64,000 bases of DNA from Parasulfuritortus sp036391875 (GTDB lineage: Bacteria > Pseudomonadota > Gammaproteobacteria > Burkholderiales > Thiobacillaceae): assembly GCA_036391875.1 (NCBI GenBank), contig DASVZA010000022.1:14103-78102 (forward strand), written 5' to 3'. How positions within the stretch are numbered: position 1 is the first letter of the stretch; every line of letters starts with the position of its first letter. Positions 16,334 to 25,790 of this stretch are shown here, piece by piece. The position numbers and the translations under genes are program-made. The notes beneath the pieces are model-generated. The model made no database searches and was not told where the DNA came from. It worked only from the letters and a program-made list of their open reading frames with translations.

Positions 16334-17290
16334 TCAGGTCAACAGACGGGAAAGCACTTCGGCGAGGCGGGTGGGTTCGAATTTGGGCACATACTCATCC
16401 ACGCCGACCGAGATGCCCAGGTTCTTGTTGGCGTCCGACGACAGCGAGGAATGCATGATGACCGGGATGCCGGCGAAGCGCGGGTCGCTCTTGATGTGCT
16501 TGGTCAGCACATAGCCGTCCATTTCCGGCATTTCCACGTCGGTCAGGACCAGCTGGATGTAATCCTTGACCGGTCGTCCCGACACTTCCGACTGGGAAGC
16601 GACTTTCTGCAGTTCTTCCCAGGCCTGGCGCCCGTTGATGGTCGAAATCCCCTGTACGCCGAGCACTTCCAGGGTACGGGAGATCTGGTTGCGGGCGACG
16701 GAGGAATCGTCGGCGTAGAGGATCGTGCGATCGGGCTTTGCCAGCGGTTCGAGGTTGCTGAACAGGTGGCTGTCGTCGATATCGGTCGTTTCGGACAGGA
16801 TCTTCTCGACGTCCAGCATCATGACCAGTCGCTTGTCCTTCAGTTCGGTCACGGCGGTCACCAGGCCGCCCATGCGGGCCGTCAGCATGGAGGGGGGGAC
16901 CCGCATTTCGGACCAGTCGATACGCAGGATGGTATCCACCTCGCCGACCAGGAAGCCCTGGGTGTGGCCGTTGTATTCGGTGACGATCATGATGGCGGGC
17001 GGGGCGTCGGTGGTGATGCCGATGTATTTGGCCAGGTCCACCACCGGAACCAGTACGCCGCGCAGGCTGACCATGCCCTCCACGGCAGCCGGCATTTCCG
17101 GGGCCCGGGTGATTTCCGGGATGCGCATCACTTCGCGGACCTTGAAAACATTGATGCCGAAGGTTTCCTTGCGATTCGTGGTCAAATCGGTGCCCAGCGT
17201 GAACAAGAGAATTTCCAGCTTGTTCGCGCCGGCTAGTTTTGTGCGAGCGTCAATGCGGCGCAGCAGATCCGACATGTTTTTTTCCTTCAC
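16334..17290 (-). CDS. cheV: CheV coupling protein (CheW domain plus receiver), copy 1
   Basis: 318 residues. Same architecture as the downstream copy: CheW-like part (ETFGINVFKVREVMRIPEI, LRGVLVPVVDLAKYI, GFLVGEVDTILRIDWSEM) and receiver (LYADDSSVARNQI, LTDVEMPEMDGYVLTKHI). The two copies probably arose by tandem duplication and have diverged. It is the first gene of the chemotaxis unit; the 141-base region upstream (17291-17431) should hold the promoter, but I see no clean FliA-type site. Confidence 0.93.
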   Translation of the reverse strand: MKEKNMSDLLRRIDARTKLAGANKLEILLFTLGTDLTTNRKETFGINVFKVREVMRIPEITRAPEMPAAVEGMVSLRGVLVPVVDLAKYIGITTDAPPAIMIVTEYNGHTQGFLVGEVDTILRIDWSEMRVPPSMLTARMGGLVTAVTELKDKRLVMMLDVEKILSETTDIDDSHLFSNLEPLAKPDRTILYADDSSVARNQISRTLEVLGVQGISTINGRQAWEELQKVASQSEVSGRPVKDYIQLVLTDVEMPEMDGYVLTKHIKSDPRFAGIPVIMHSSLSSDANKNLGISVGVDEYVPKFEPTRLAEVLSRLLT

Positions 17291-17431
17291 CCATCAGCGG
17301 CAAATTGATACGGTCGAGCAGATAGTTACGGACATGGCGAAAACCGCTCCTCCGGTCGGATCGATCGACTCACCACGCCTAATTAACGGTCCATAGGGCG
17401 AAAACTTTAGCAGAATAGCGCCCTGCGCGGT

Positions 17432-18094
17432 CTACTTCGAATCAAGATACCGTTTGTCATCGAAGGTCGAAACCCATTCCGGACGATATACAACCAGGAC
17501 CGTCATGATCATTCCGGTGGCGAATGATTCGGCCCAAGCCATCAAAAAATAGTATGGCAGATAGTTTTCCAGAAGGTAGTCGACGGAGTAGGTGCCGCTG
17601 GCGGCGGCATAGGCCGTCGAAGCCAGGCCGACCGAAGCGATGGCCAGGCCTGCGCCGAAGAAGCAATTCAGGAAGATGTAGACGAAGAAGTGGTTGGGCA
17701 GCTTGCGGTCGGTGAACCGGTAGATGGCCCAGCTGACTGCGACCGGCAACACCCCCATGAGCAGCAGATTGGCCGGATAGGCGTCGTATTGGCCATCGTG
17801 GATGGTCAGGCCGGCGATGACCAGGGCCAGGGCCAGGATGGCAAACCAGGGCCGGAACATCAGGGTCAGCGCGGTGGCGCCCAGGAGGTGCAGATTGAGG
17901 CCGGGCTTGATGCCGGCCTTGATCAGCCACAGGCCCAGCAGCAGCACCGTGGCGCCGAGGAACACGTTGAGGTTGGCCGGCACCGTCAGCATCCGCCAGG
18001 AGGCTCGCCGCCACATCAGGACGAGCAGCACGGCGAGTACCAGCCAGAAGGCGATCGACCAGCCGGCTGGAATGGAGGATGAAACCAGGTTCAT
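17432..18094 (-). CDS. CbiM-like membrane protein (energy-coupling factor permease family)
   Basis: 220 residues with about six hydrophobic helices. It resembles the stand-alone predicted membrane proteins annotated as energy-coupling-factor permeases (CbiM superfamily): N-terminal region, LNLHLLGATALTLMF, FTDRKLPNHFFVYIFLNCFFGAGLA and a C-terminal helix with FATGMIMTVLVVYRPEW. It lacks the MHIPDG start of true CbiM, and no cbiQ/cbiO partner is nearby, so nickel/cobalt uptake is unproven. Divergent from the HAD gene. Confidence 0.75.
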   Translation of the reverse strand: MNLVSSSIPAGWSIAFWLVLAVLLVLMWRRASWRMLTVPANLNVFLGATVLLLGLWLIKAGIKPGLNLHLLGATALTLMFRPWFAILALALVIAGLTIHDGQYDAYPANLLLMGVLPVAVSWAIYRFTDRKLPNHFFVYIFLNCFFGAGLAIASVGLASTAYAAASGTYSVDYLLENYLPYYFLMAWAESFATGMIMTVLVVYRPEWVSTFDDKRYLDSK

Positions 18095-18150
18095 GGTACG
18101 GCCTCGAATATACTTGCGGCCATTTTAGGGAACCTGGACGGATTAGAGAA

Positions 18151-18807
18151 ATGAGACTTGCGCTGTTTGACCTCGACAACACCCTGCTGGCCGGGGATTC
18201 GGACTTCGAATGGGCCCAGTTCCTGATCGAGAAGGGCGTGCTCGACCGCGAGGTGTACGAGGCGAGGAACCAGGCGTTCTACGATCAGTACAAGGCGGGC
18301 ACCCTCGATATCCACGAGTTCCTGGATTTTCAGCTCAAGCCGTTGGCGCGCCATTCCCGGAGCCAGTTGGATGCCTGGCATGCCGAATACATGCAGCGCC
18401 GGATACTCCCCATGGTCGCGGCGGGCACGCCGGAACTGCTCAGGCGGCATGCCGGCGACGTGCAGGTCATCATCACCGCCACCAACAGCTTCGTGACCGC
18501 GCCCATCGCCCGCCATCTGGGGGTGGCCCATCTGATCGCCACCGAGCCGGAGCAGGTCGACGGCGAGTTCACCGGCCGGGTGTCGGGCCTGCCTTCCTTC
18601 AAGGACGGCAAGGTGACGCGTCTGGAGCAGTGGCTGGCACAGCAGGGCGAAAGCTGGGGCAGCGTCACCGAGAGCTGGTTCTACAGCGATTCGCTCAACG
18701 ACCTGCCGCTGTTGTCCCGCGTCCACCATCCGGTGGCGGTCGATCCGGATGCCACGCTTCAGTCGCATGCCGAGGCGCATGGCTGGCCGGTGATCAGCCT
18801 GCGCTGA
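18151..18807 (+). CDS. HAD-superfamily phosphatase (SerB-like, class IB)
   Basis: 218 residues from ATG 18151. Motif I is FDLDNTLL (nucleophile Asp at residue 7), motif II is the ITATNS region, motif III is the Lys in FKDGKVTR, motif IV is FYSDSLNDLPLL. This is the SerB/IB pattern; proteins of this kind include phosphoserine and histidinol-phosphate phosphatases. Substrate unknown. A longer upstream start is possible, but MRLALFDLDN fits homologue starts. Confidence 0.88.
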   Translation: MRLALFDLDNTLLAGDSDFEWAQFLIEKGVLDREVYEARNQAFYDQYKAGTLDIHEFLDFQLKPLARHSRSQLDAWHAEYMQRRILPMVAAGTPELLRRHAGDVQVIITATNSFVTAPIARHLGVAHLIATEPEQVDGEFTGRVSGLPSFKDGKVTRLEQWLAQQGESWGSVTESWFYSDSLNDLPLLSRVHHPVAVDPDATLQSHAEAHGWPVISLR

Positions 18808-18850
18808 CGGCCCTGCATCATCCCGTTCCGGATAGCGAGCGATCCCCCGT

Positions 18851-19618
18851 ATGCGCGCCACCATGAAAATCCTCGGTCGGGCCGGCGTTGTCGGCATGGC
18901 ATGGCTCGCCTGCCCGGCCCATGCCTACCACCCCATGGTCACGGATGACACCGGCACCCAGGGCCTGGGCGGGAACCAGCTCGAATTGGGCTACGACTAC
19001 GACCGCAACACCTTGGGTGCACCCAGCGGCGGCGGCCACAGTTTTCCGGTCACCTACACGCGGGGAGTGGGCGACGCGCTGGATCTGTTCGCGGGACAGG
19101 TGCGGATGAGTGGCGGTGTCGAGGGCTGGAGCAATGTCGGGTTGGGCGCGAAATGGCGCTTCTATTCGAACGACGCCAGCGGCTTGAGCCTGGGGCTCGA
19201 ACCTGAGGTGCAGCTGCCGGTGTCGGCGGCCGACGAAGCCAAGGGGCTCGGCAACGGCAGGCTTTCCTATGCCCTGACCTTCCTGATGGCCCGGAACACC
19301 TCGTTCGGGCAGGTGTTCGCCAACGCGATGGCGGCCAGGGAGAACTTCGCCGATGGCTCGATAACCATCCGCAGGAGCCAATACCGGCTATCGGTGGCAC
19401 CGGTCCTGGACGTCGCGCAAGCATGGCGGGTGGCGCTGGACATGGGGCTGAAGACCAATCCCGACGGGGGTGGGCGTTATCTGATGCGCTATATGGAAGT
19501 GGGCACCGTCTATTCGCCGTCGGCGGCCATGGATCTGAGCGTCGGGGTGATCCGCGACGCCGTTCAAGGTCCGCCCCGGCATACCAAGGTCACGTCCGAA
19601 GTCACCTGGCATTTCTGA
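18851..19618 (+). CDS. Outer-membrane beta-barrel protein with signal peptide
   Basis: 255 residues. N-terminal signal peptide ending around CPAHA-YHP (ATG 18851, or ATG 18863 four codons later). The mature part shows alternating strands such as NQLELGYDYDR, FPVTYTRGV, NVGLGAKWRFY and ends with VTWHF, a terminal Phe typical of barrel insertion. It resembles the uncharacterised transporter family related to phenol-degradation meta-pathway outer-membrane proteins. Function unknown. Convergent with the efflux operon. Confidence 0.75.
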   Translation: MRATMKILGRAGVVGMAWLACPAHAYHPMVTDDTGTQGLGGNQLELGYDYDRNTLGAPSGGGHSFPVTYTRGVGDALDLFAGQVRMSGGVEGWSNVGLGAKWRFYSNDASGLSLGLEPEVQLPVSAADEAKGLGNGRLSYALTFLMARNTSFGQVFANAMAARENFADGSITIRRSQYRLSVAPVLDVAQAWRVALDMGLKTNPDGGGRYLMRYMEVGTVYSPSAAMDLSVGVIRDAVQGPPRHTKVTSEVTWHF

Positions 19619-19620
19619 GG

Positions 19621-19644
19621 CCGCCAGGCGCGGGCGCCTGGCGG
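19621..19644. terminator. Bidirectional hairpin between convergent genes
   Basis: Perfect 10-bp stem CCGCCAGGCG / CGCCTGGCGG with loop CGGG, placed 2 bases after the outer-membrane gene stop and 6 bases beyond the efflux pump stop. No T-run on either strand, so efficiency is uncertain, but the location between converging genes supports a termination role. Confidence 0.6.
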
Positions 19645-19650
19645 GTCAGG

Positions 19651-22600
19651 TCAGTCGTATTGCGGCAGGGCCGTACCCGCGGCCGATTCTTCCTTCTCGC
19701 GTGCTTCGGCCTCGCGCAATTCCTGGGCCCGAACCTCATGGCTGTGGTCCGTCCCCAGCATCATGTACATGGCCGGCACCACGAACAGGGTGAACAGGGT
19801 GCCGATGGCCAGGCCGCTGGCGATGACCAGGCCCATGTCGAAACGGCTCACGGCACCTGCGCCGCTGGCGGTGATCAGCGGCATGACGCCGAACACCATG
19901 GCGGCGGTGGTCATCAGGATCGGGCGCAGCCGCAGGCCGGCGGCGCGCTTGATCGCCTCGAGCTTGCTGAGGCCTTCGCGTTGCAGGTTGTTGGCGAACT
20001 CCACGATCAGGATGCCGTGCTTCGAGATCAGGCCGATCAGCGTCACCAGGCCGACTTCCGTGTAGATGTTCAAGGTGACGTTGGGCAGATGGCTACCCTC
20101 GATTTTCAAGAGAAAGACGGCAGCGCCGATCGACAAGACGCCCAGCAGCAGGTTGCCGATGATTCCTAGCGGTTTCTTGACCAGCAACGAGTACGCGACC
20201 GCGAGGAGCACGAAGGTGATGATGGCGGCAGAAAGGAAGATGGCGATCGCCAGGGAATTGATGAACAGCAGCGCGCCCGAGATCGCCATCGGTACCGAGA
20301 CCAGGATGATGATCGGGTCGCGGAAGCTTTCGAACTGGGCCGCCAGCGCCAGGAAGATGATGATCAGCGCGAAGAAGAAGGTCAGCACCAGGCCGCCGGA
20401 TTCCTGCATGAACTGCCGCGAGGGACCGGAGTAGTCGTAGGTGTAGCCCGCCGGCAGGGTGCGGTCGGCCAGCTGTTTGAGCTCGTCGAGTGCCTGGCCC
20501 TGGGCGACGAAGGGCATGGGCACGCCCTGGATGGTGGCCGAGTTGAGCTGCTGGAAGTGGTTGATGGTCTCAGGCTGCGCGCTGGTCGTCAGATGCACGA
20601 CCGTGGACAGCGGCACCATGCTGCCGCTAGAGGTGCGCAGGTAATAGTGCCTGAGCTGCTCGGCGTTGAGTCGATAGCGCTGCTCGACCTGGGGTATGAC
20701 CTTGTACGAACGGCCGTCGAGTTCGAAGAAGTTGACGTAGCCGCCGCCGAGCATGGCCGACAGCGCCGAGCCGATCTCCTGCATGCTCAGGCCGAGCTGG
20801 GAGGCCATGTCGCGGTCGATGTCGATCCGCGTCTGCGGCAGGTCGATGCGCAGGTCGGACTGCAGGAAGATGAACTTGCCGGTCTTCTGGGCTTCCTGCA
20901 GGAACTGCTGCGACACCTCGTACAGCTTGCTGAAGGGTTCGGTGGTGGTCAGCATGAACTGGACCGGCATGCCGCGCGCGCCGGGCAGCGACGGGGGCTG
21001 GAACAGGGCGATCTGGGCGCCGGCGATTTGGCTCAATTTTTTCTGGACCGAAGGCTGGAGCTGGGTCGCTGTCTGCGTGCGCTCGTTCCAGGGGGTCAGC
21101 ACCATGCCGGCGATCACCTGGCTGGGCATGTTGAGCTGGAAGACGTGATCGGTTTCCGGGTAGCCGGCGAATATCTTCTGGACCTGTTCGGCGTAGAGCT
21201 GGCGCTGGTCGAGCGTGGCGGTCGGATTGTTGAAGGAAGCGGAAATGAGCACGCCCTGGTCCTCCTGGGGCGCCAGTTCCGAAGTCGAGGTGGTGAACAG
21301 GTAGTAGATCGAGACGATGATGATGAGCGCCATCACCGCGGTCACCGGCAGGTGGCTGAGCGAACCGGCCAGGGTGCGCTCATAGCGGCCGTGCAGGCGC
21401 TCGAAAGTGCGGTCCAGGAACAGCACCAGCCGGTCCTGCCAGTTGTGGCTTTGCGGATTGGGCGCCTTGAGCAGGCGGGAGCACATCATCGGCGACAGCG
21501 TCAAGGCGATGACGGCCGACATCGTGACCGTGCCCACCAGGGAAAAGGCGAATTCGGTGAACAGGGCGCCGGTGAGGCCGCTCATGAAGCCGATCGGCAC
21601 GTAGACGGCGATCAGCACGATGGTCATGGCGATGATGGGGTTGGCCAGTTCGCGCGCCGCGCGGACCGCGGCGTCCATGCGCGGCATCCCTTCTTCGAGG
21701 TGGCGGCTGACGTTTTCCACCACGATGATGGCGTCGTCCACCACCAGGCCGATGGCCAGCACGATGGCCAGCAGGGTCAGTAGGTTGATCGAGTAGCCCA
21801 GCGCCAGCATCACCGTGAAGGTGCCGACGATGGACAACGGGATGGCGACCAGGGGGATGATCACCGAGCGCAGCGAGCCGAGGAAGATGAATACCACGAC
21901 CGCGACGATGACCACGGCCTCGATCAGGGTCTTGACCACCTCGTCGATGGAGGCGTTCACGAACTTGGTCGAGTCGTAGACGATGTTGCCCTTCAGTCCA
22001 GCCGGCAGTTGGGCCTGGATGTCCGGGAAGACCTGGCGCACGCGGGCGACCACGTCGAGCAGGTTGGCGCCCGGCGCGACCTGGATGCCGATGTAGACGG
22101 CGGTCTTGCCGTCGAAGGCCACCGAGGTGTCGTAGTCGTCGGAACCCAGCGTGACCTCGGCTACGTCGGAGAGGCGCACCACCTGGCCGTTCACGCTCTT
22201 CACGATCATGTTCTTGAAGCCTTCGAGCGACTTCAGGTCGGTGTTGGCGGCCAGGTTGATCTGCACCATCTGGCCCTTGATGTTGCCAGCGGCGGCCAGG
22301 TAGTTGTTGTTGGCCAGCGCGGTGTAGATGTCGGCCGCCGTGAGGTTGCGTGCGGCCAGCTTCTGCGGGTCGAGCCAGGCGCGCAGGGCGAAGTTCTTGG
22401 CGCCGAGGATCTCCGCCGTCTGCACCCCGTCGAGCGCCTGCAGCTTGGGCTGGACCGAGCGGATGAGGTAGTCGGTGATCTGGTTCGGCTTCAGCACGTC
22501 GCTGTAGAAGCCGATGTACATGGCGTCGATGGTCTGGCCGATGCTGACCGACAGCACGGGTTTCTGCGACTGCGACGGCAACTGGTTGAGCACCGAGTTG

Positions 22601-22941
22601 ACCTTGGTGTTGATCTCGGTCAGCGCCTTGTCCGGATCGTAGTTGAGGCGCAGGTTGGCGGTGATGGTGCTGGTGCCCTGCACGCTGCTCGAGGTCATGT
22701 AGTCGATGCCGTTGGCCTGGGCGATGGCGTTTTCCAGCGGCGTGGTGATGAAGCTCGCGACCAGGTTGGCGTTGGCGCCAGGGTAGGCGGTGGTGATGGT
22801 GACCACGGCGTTCTGCGTATAGGGGAACTGCAGCACGGGCAGCATGCCGATGGAGCGCAGCCCGAGCACCAGGATCACCAGGCTGACCACGGTGGCCAGC
22901 ACCGGACGCCTGATGAATATGTCGGTGAATTTCGTTTTCAT
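19651..22941 (-). CDS. RND-family efflux transporter (AcrB/MexB type) with an unusual membrane insertion
   Basis: 1096 residues against the usual 1030-1050. Family landmarks: N-terminal FIRRPVLATVVSLVILVLGL, VDDAIIVVENV in TM4 (proton-relay Asp), and LIGLISKHGILIVEFAN in TM10-11. Between VPMAISGALL and TLNIYTEVGL the family has about 10 residues; here there are about 60, with two extra hydrophobic runs (about plus 20085-20262). It sits 10 bases after the membrane-fusion gene. Inner-membrane proton antiporter of a tripartite pump; substrates unknown. Confidence 0.95.
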   Translation of the reverse strand: MKTKFTDIFIRRPVLATVVSLVILVLGLRSIGMLPVLQFPYTQNAVVTITTAYPGANANLVASFITTPLENAIAQANGIDYMTSSSVQGTSTITANLRLNYDPDKALTEINTKVNSVLNQLPSQSQKPVLSVSIGQTIDAMYIGFYSDVLKPNQITDYLIRSVQPKLQALDGVQTAEILGAKNFALRAWLDPQKLAARNLTAADIYTALANNNYLAAAGNIKGQMVQINLAANTDLKSLEGFKNMIVKSVNGQVVRLSDVAEVTLGSDDYDTSVAFDGKTAVYIGIQVAPGANLLDVVARVRQVFPDIQAQLPAGLKGNIVYDSTKFVNASIDEVVKTLIEAVVIVAVVVFIFLGSLRSVIIPLVAIPLSIVGTFTVMLALGYSINLLTLLAIVLAIGLVVDDAIIVVENVSRHLEEGMPRMDAAVRAARELANPIIAMTIVLIAVYVPIGFMSGLTGALFTEFAFSLVGTVTMSAVIALTLSPMMCSRLLKAPNPQSHNWQDRLVLFLDRTFERLHGRYERTLAGSLSHLPVTAVMALIIIVSIYYLFTTSTSELAPQEDQGVLISASFNNPTATLDQRQLYAEQVQKIFAGYPETDHVFQLNMPSQVIAGMVLTPWNERTQTATQLQPSVQKKLSQIAGAQIALFQPPSLPGARGMPVQFMLTTTEPFSKLYEVSQQFLQEAQKTGKFIFLQSDLRIDLPQTRIDIDRDMASQLGLSMQEIGSALSAMLGGGYVNFFELDGRSYKVIPQVEQRYRLNAEQLRHYYLRTSSGSMVPLSTVVHLTTSAQPETINHFQQLNSATIQGVPMPFVAQGQALDELKQLADRTLPAGYTYDYSGPSRQFMQESGGLVLTFFFALIIIFLALAAQFESFRDPIIILVSVPMAISGALLFINSLAIAIFLSAAIITFVLLAVAYSLLVKKPLGIIGNLLLGVLSIGAAVFLLKIEGSHLPNVTLNIYTEVGLVTLIGLISKHGILIVEFANNLQREGLSKLEAIKRAAGLRLRPILMTTAAMVFGVMPLITASGAGAVSRFDMGLVIASGLAIGTLFTLFVVPAMYMMLGTDHSHEVRAQELREAEAREKEESAAGTALPQYD

Positions 22942-22951
22942 CGCGTCAGCC

Positions 22952-24094
22952 TCAGGAGTTCGGGACTTGCGGATTGGGGTTGTCGGAGGGCTGGACGCTG
23001 TTGTTGACGATGACGGGCGCGCCGTTGTGCAACTTGAGCTGGCCGGCGGTCACCACGGTTTCGCCCGCCTTCAGGCCGTCCAGGATGGCGACCTGGTCGC
23101 CACGGGTCGGTCCGGGCGTGACGAAGCGCTGCTCGACCGTCAGCTTGGCCTTGCCGTCGGCGCCCTTGCCGCCGTCCTTGACCACGAACACCGTGGCGCC
23201 GTAGGGGTTGTAGGCGACGGCGGCGTTGGGCAGGGTGATGTACTGGTGCGACTGGCCTTCGTCGATGCGGACCGTCGCGAACGTGCCGGGCAGCAGCTCC
23301 CCTTTGGGATTGGGCACGCGGGCCCGTACTTTCATGTTGCGCGTGGCGGTGTCGATCTGCGGCTCGATCGCGGTCACCGTGGCGGCGAAGGTCCTGCCGG
23401 GCACCGCGCTGGTGGTGACTTCGGCCTTCTTGCCGACGTGGATCAGGCCGATCAGGTTTTGCGGCACGGTGAAGTCGACGACCATCGGATCGAGTTTCTG
23501 CAGGGTCACGACGACGCTGCCCGCGGCTATGTATTGGCCGAGGTTGACCTGGCGGATGCCGAGCTGTCCGGAGAACGGCGCGCTGATGGTCTTCTGGGCG
23601 ATCAGCGCTTTCTGCGCCGCGACCTGGGCCTGGGCGCTCTTCAGCGTGGCGCTGTCGGTGTCGACCGCGGCCTGGCTGATGGCCTGGACCTTGAGCTGGG
23701 CCTGGTCACGCTTCAGGTTGACCTCGGCCAGGGCGGCCTGAGCCTCGAGCTGGGCGAGTTGCGCCTGGAGCGGGGCGGGATTGAGTTCCACCAGCGGCTG
23801 GCCGGCTTCGGCCTTCTGGCCCGACTCGAAATGGATGGCCGTGACCAGGCCGCCGGACTCGGTGCTGAGCGCGGTCTGCTGATCGGCGCTGAAGCTGCCC
23901 AGTGCCTCCACCTTCGGCTGCCAGAGCGTCGCCTGGGCGACCGCGGTCGCCACCGTTTGCGGCGGATTGGCCATGCCTTTGATCGACTGGGCGATCATCT
24001 TGTTCTTGAAGCTTTGGAAAAACACGACTCCGCCCATGATCGCACCCGCGATGATGAGCATGATGATCATGCGTTTAGTGGTGCCTTTGGTCAT
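22952..24094 (-). CDS. RND efflux periplasmic adaptor (membrane-fusion protein)
   Basis: 380 residues. One N-terminal membrane segment (about 8-27), then lipoyl-like halves (GSFSADQQTALSTESGGLVTAI and SAPFSGQLGIRQVNLGQYI), a coiled-coil hairpin between them, and a beta-barrel region (GTFATVRIDEG). It is an HlyD/AcrA-type adaptor linking the RND pump to the outer-membrane channel. Anchored by a helix rather than a lipid. Second gene of the oprM-acrA-acrB-like operon. Confidence 0.94.
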   Translation of the reverse strand: MTKGTTKRMIIMLIIAGAIMGGVVFFQSFKNKMIAQSIKGMANPPQTVATAVAQATLWQPKVEALGSFSADQQTALSTESGGLVTAIHFESGQKAEAGQPLVELNPAPLQAQLAQLEAQAALAEVNLKRDQAQLKVQAISQAAVDTDSATLKSAQAQVAAQKALIAQKTISAPFSGQLGIRQVNLGQYIAAGSVVVTLQKLDPMVVDFTVPQNLIGLIHVGKKAEVTTSAVPGRTFAATVTAIEPQIDTATRNMKVRARVPNPKGELLPGTFATVRIDEGQSHQYITLPNAAVAYNPYGATVFVVKDGGKGADGKAKLTVEQRFVTPGPTRGDQVAILDGLKAGETVVTAGQLKLHNGAPVIVNNSVQPSDNPNPQVPNS

Positions 24095-24140
24095 CGATCA
24101 CTCCGTTATAACTGTTGTCTCGGTTGCGGCTCGGGCCGGG

Positions 24141-25634
24141 TCATTTAGTGGCGACCGGCGTGGTGCCGGGCGTATCCAGAACGCCGCCGCCCATGGCCTG
24201 GTACAGCGCGGCCGTGTCGGCCAGCCGGGCGGCCTGGGCCGCGATCAGGCCGATGCGGGTCTGCTGGGCCTGCTGCTGGGCGGTGAGCAATTGCAGATAA
24301 CTCGCCGCCCCCAGCTTGTATTGCTGCTCCAGCAGGGCCAGCGACTCTTGCGCCGAGGCGTCGGCCGCGGCGTCGGCCTGCAGCGTCTGGGCGTCGTAAT
24401 CCAGCTGGCGCAGGGCGTCGGCCACGTTGCGCAGGGCCTGCAGCACGGTTTCCCGATAGTTGGCACCGGCCGCTTGGAGGCTGGCTTCGGCGGCATTCTT
24501 GGCCGCCCCGAGGCCAGCGTTGAAGAGCGGCTGGGCGAGTTGGCCGGCGATGCTCCAGATCAGCGAGCCTGGGCCGAACAGCGCACCGGTGGTCAGCGCC
24601 TGCTTGCCCACGCTGCCGCTGAGCGTGATCTTCGGGTAGAGATCGGCCACTGCGACGCCGTATTGGGCGGTGGCGGCGTGCAACAGGGCGGTCGAAGCCT
24701 GGATGTCGGGGCGTTGCCGGACCAGTTCGGACGGCACCACGACCGGCAGGTCGGCGGGCAGGGTGAAATCGCTCAGCGCGAAGCGAGGAATGTCGGCCTC
24801 GGCCGGAGCCTGGCCGAGCAGCACGGCCAGCAGGTGGTCTGCCTGCGCCAACTTGTTGCGGAGCGGCGGCAGGCTGGCCCGGGTCTGTTCGACCTGGGTC
24901 TGCAGGGTCAGCACGTCGGCCTTGGCCGTCGCGCCCAGGTCGAAGCGCTTGCGGGTGATCTCGAGCTGGTCTTCCTGGGCCTTGAGGATGGTTTCGGTGG
25001 CCGCGATCTGGGCGGCCAGCTGGGCCTGGCTGAATGCAGTGGTGACGACGTTGCCGGCCAGCGTCAGGCGGGCGGCGGCGAGCTGATAGCGCTGGTAATC
25101 GGCCTGGGCCGCGTAGGCTTCCAGCGCGCGCCGGTTGCTGCCGAACAGATCGAGGTTGTAATTGACGTCGATGCCGGCGTTGTACAGGTTGTAGATCGTC
25201 TGGCCGGCGCCGCTCTGGCCGCGGCCGGCGGGGTTGATTTCGTTGCGGCTGGCGCCGAGCTTGGCATCGACCGTGGGATACAGGGTCGAGCCGGCCTGCG
25301 CCACATAGGTCTGCTGGGCCTGGCGTAGCGTGGCTTCGGCGGCGGCCAAGGTCGGGCTGTTGTTCAAGGCCTGTTGCACCAGACCGTCCAACTTGGCCGA
25401 GCCGAATGCCTTCCACCAGTCGCTCGCCACCGCTTGAGCGGTGGCGAAGCTTTGTTTGCCGCCCAGTTCGACTGAGGTGGAGACGGTACCCGCGACTTGC
25501 TGATCGCGGGTGTAGCCGGATACGCCAGGGGCGGCCGGCTCCTTGAAGTCGGGGCCGACGGCGGCGCAGCCGGTCAGCGCCGCCGAGCTGAGCAACATCC
25601 ACGAAACGTGCCGGGCCAGATTGGGTCGATGCAT
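24141..25634 (-). CDS. Outer-membrane efflux lipoprotein (NodT/OprM family)
   Basis: 497 residues. Signal peptide with lipobox (SSAALTGCAAVG, Cys at about residue 23), then two repeated TolC-family halves with long helices (LAAAEATLRQAQQTYVAQAG and LGAAKNAAEASLQAAGANYRE). It forms the trimeric exit duct of the tripartite pump. Unusually it is the first gene of the operon, ahead of the adaptor and pump. The 551-base region upstream carries the AcrR-type operator. Confidence 0.95.
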   Translation of the reverse strand: MHRPNLARHVSWMLLSSAALTGCAAVGPDFKEPAAPGVSGYTRDQQVAGTVSTSVELGGKQSFATAQAVASDWWKAFGSAKLDGLVQQALNNSPTLAAAEATLRQAQQTYVAQAGSTLYPTVDAKLGASRNEINPAGRGQSGAGQTIYNLYNAGIDVNYNLDLFGSNRRALEAYAAQADYQRYQLAAARLTLAGNVVTTAFSQAQLAAQIAATETILKAQEDQLEITRKRFDLGATAKADVLTLQTQVEQTRASLPPLRNKLAQADHLLAVLLGQAPAEADIPRFALSDFTLPADLPVVVPSELVRQRPDIQASTALLHAATAQYGVAVADLYPKITLSGSVGKQALTTGALFGPGSLIWSIAGQLAQPLFNAGLGAAKNAAEASLQAAGANYRETVLQALRNVADALRQLDYDAQTLQADAAADASAQESLALLEQQYKLGAASYLQLLTAQQQAQQTRIGLIAAQAARLADTAALYQAMGGGVLDTPGTTPVATK

Positions 25635-25790
25635 GATAGCTGTCCGCTTAAATTCTGGTTCGTATTGTCGAAACCCAGGCCGGGCGTAAATCCCGAGTCG
25701 TCTGGGGCGTGTCTAGCGAGTCCGTTGGCCGGGCTGCGGCGGAAAGCCGGCATCAGGGGCCGGGCTGGTATATCCGCCTGGAATCAATCC

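Noticed and set aside
22952..25634. Type I secretion (HlyD/TolC) instead of RND efflux
   Set aside because: The third gene is a 12-helix RND pump, not an ABC transporter, and an AcrR-type repressor is divergent.
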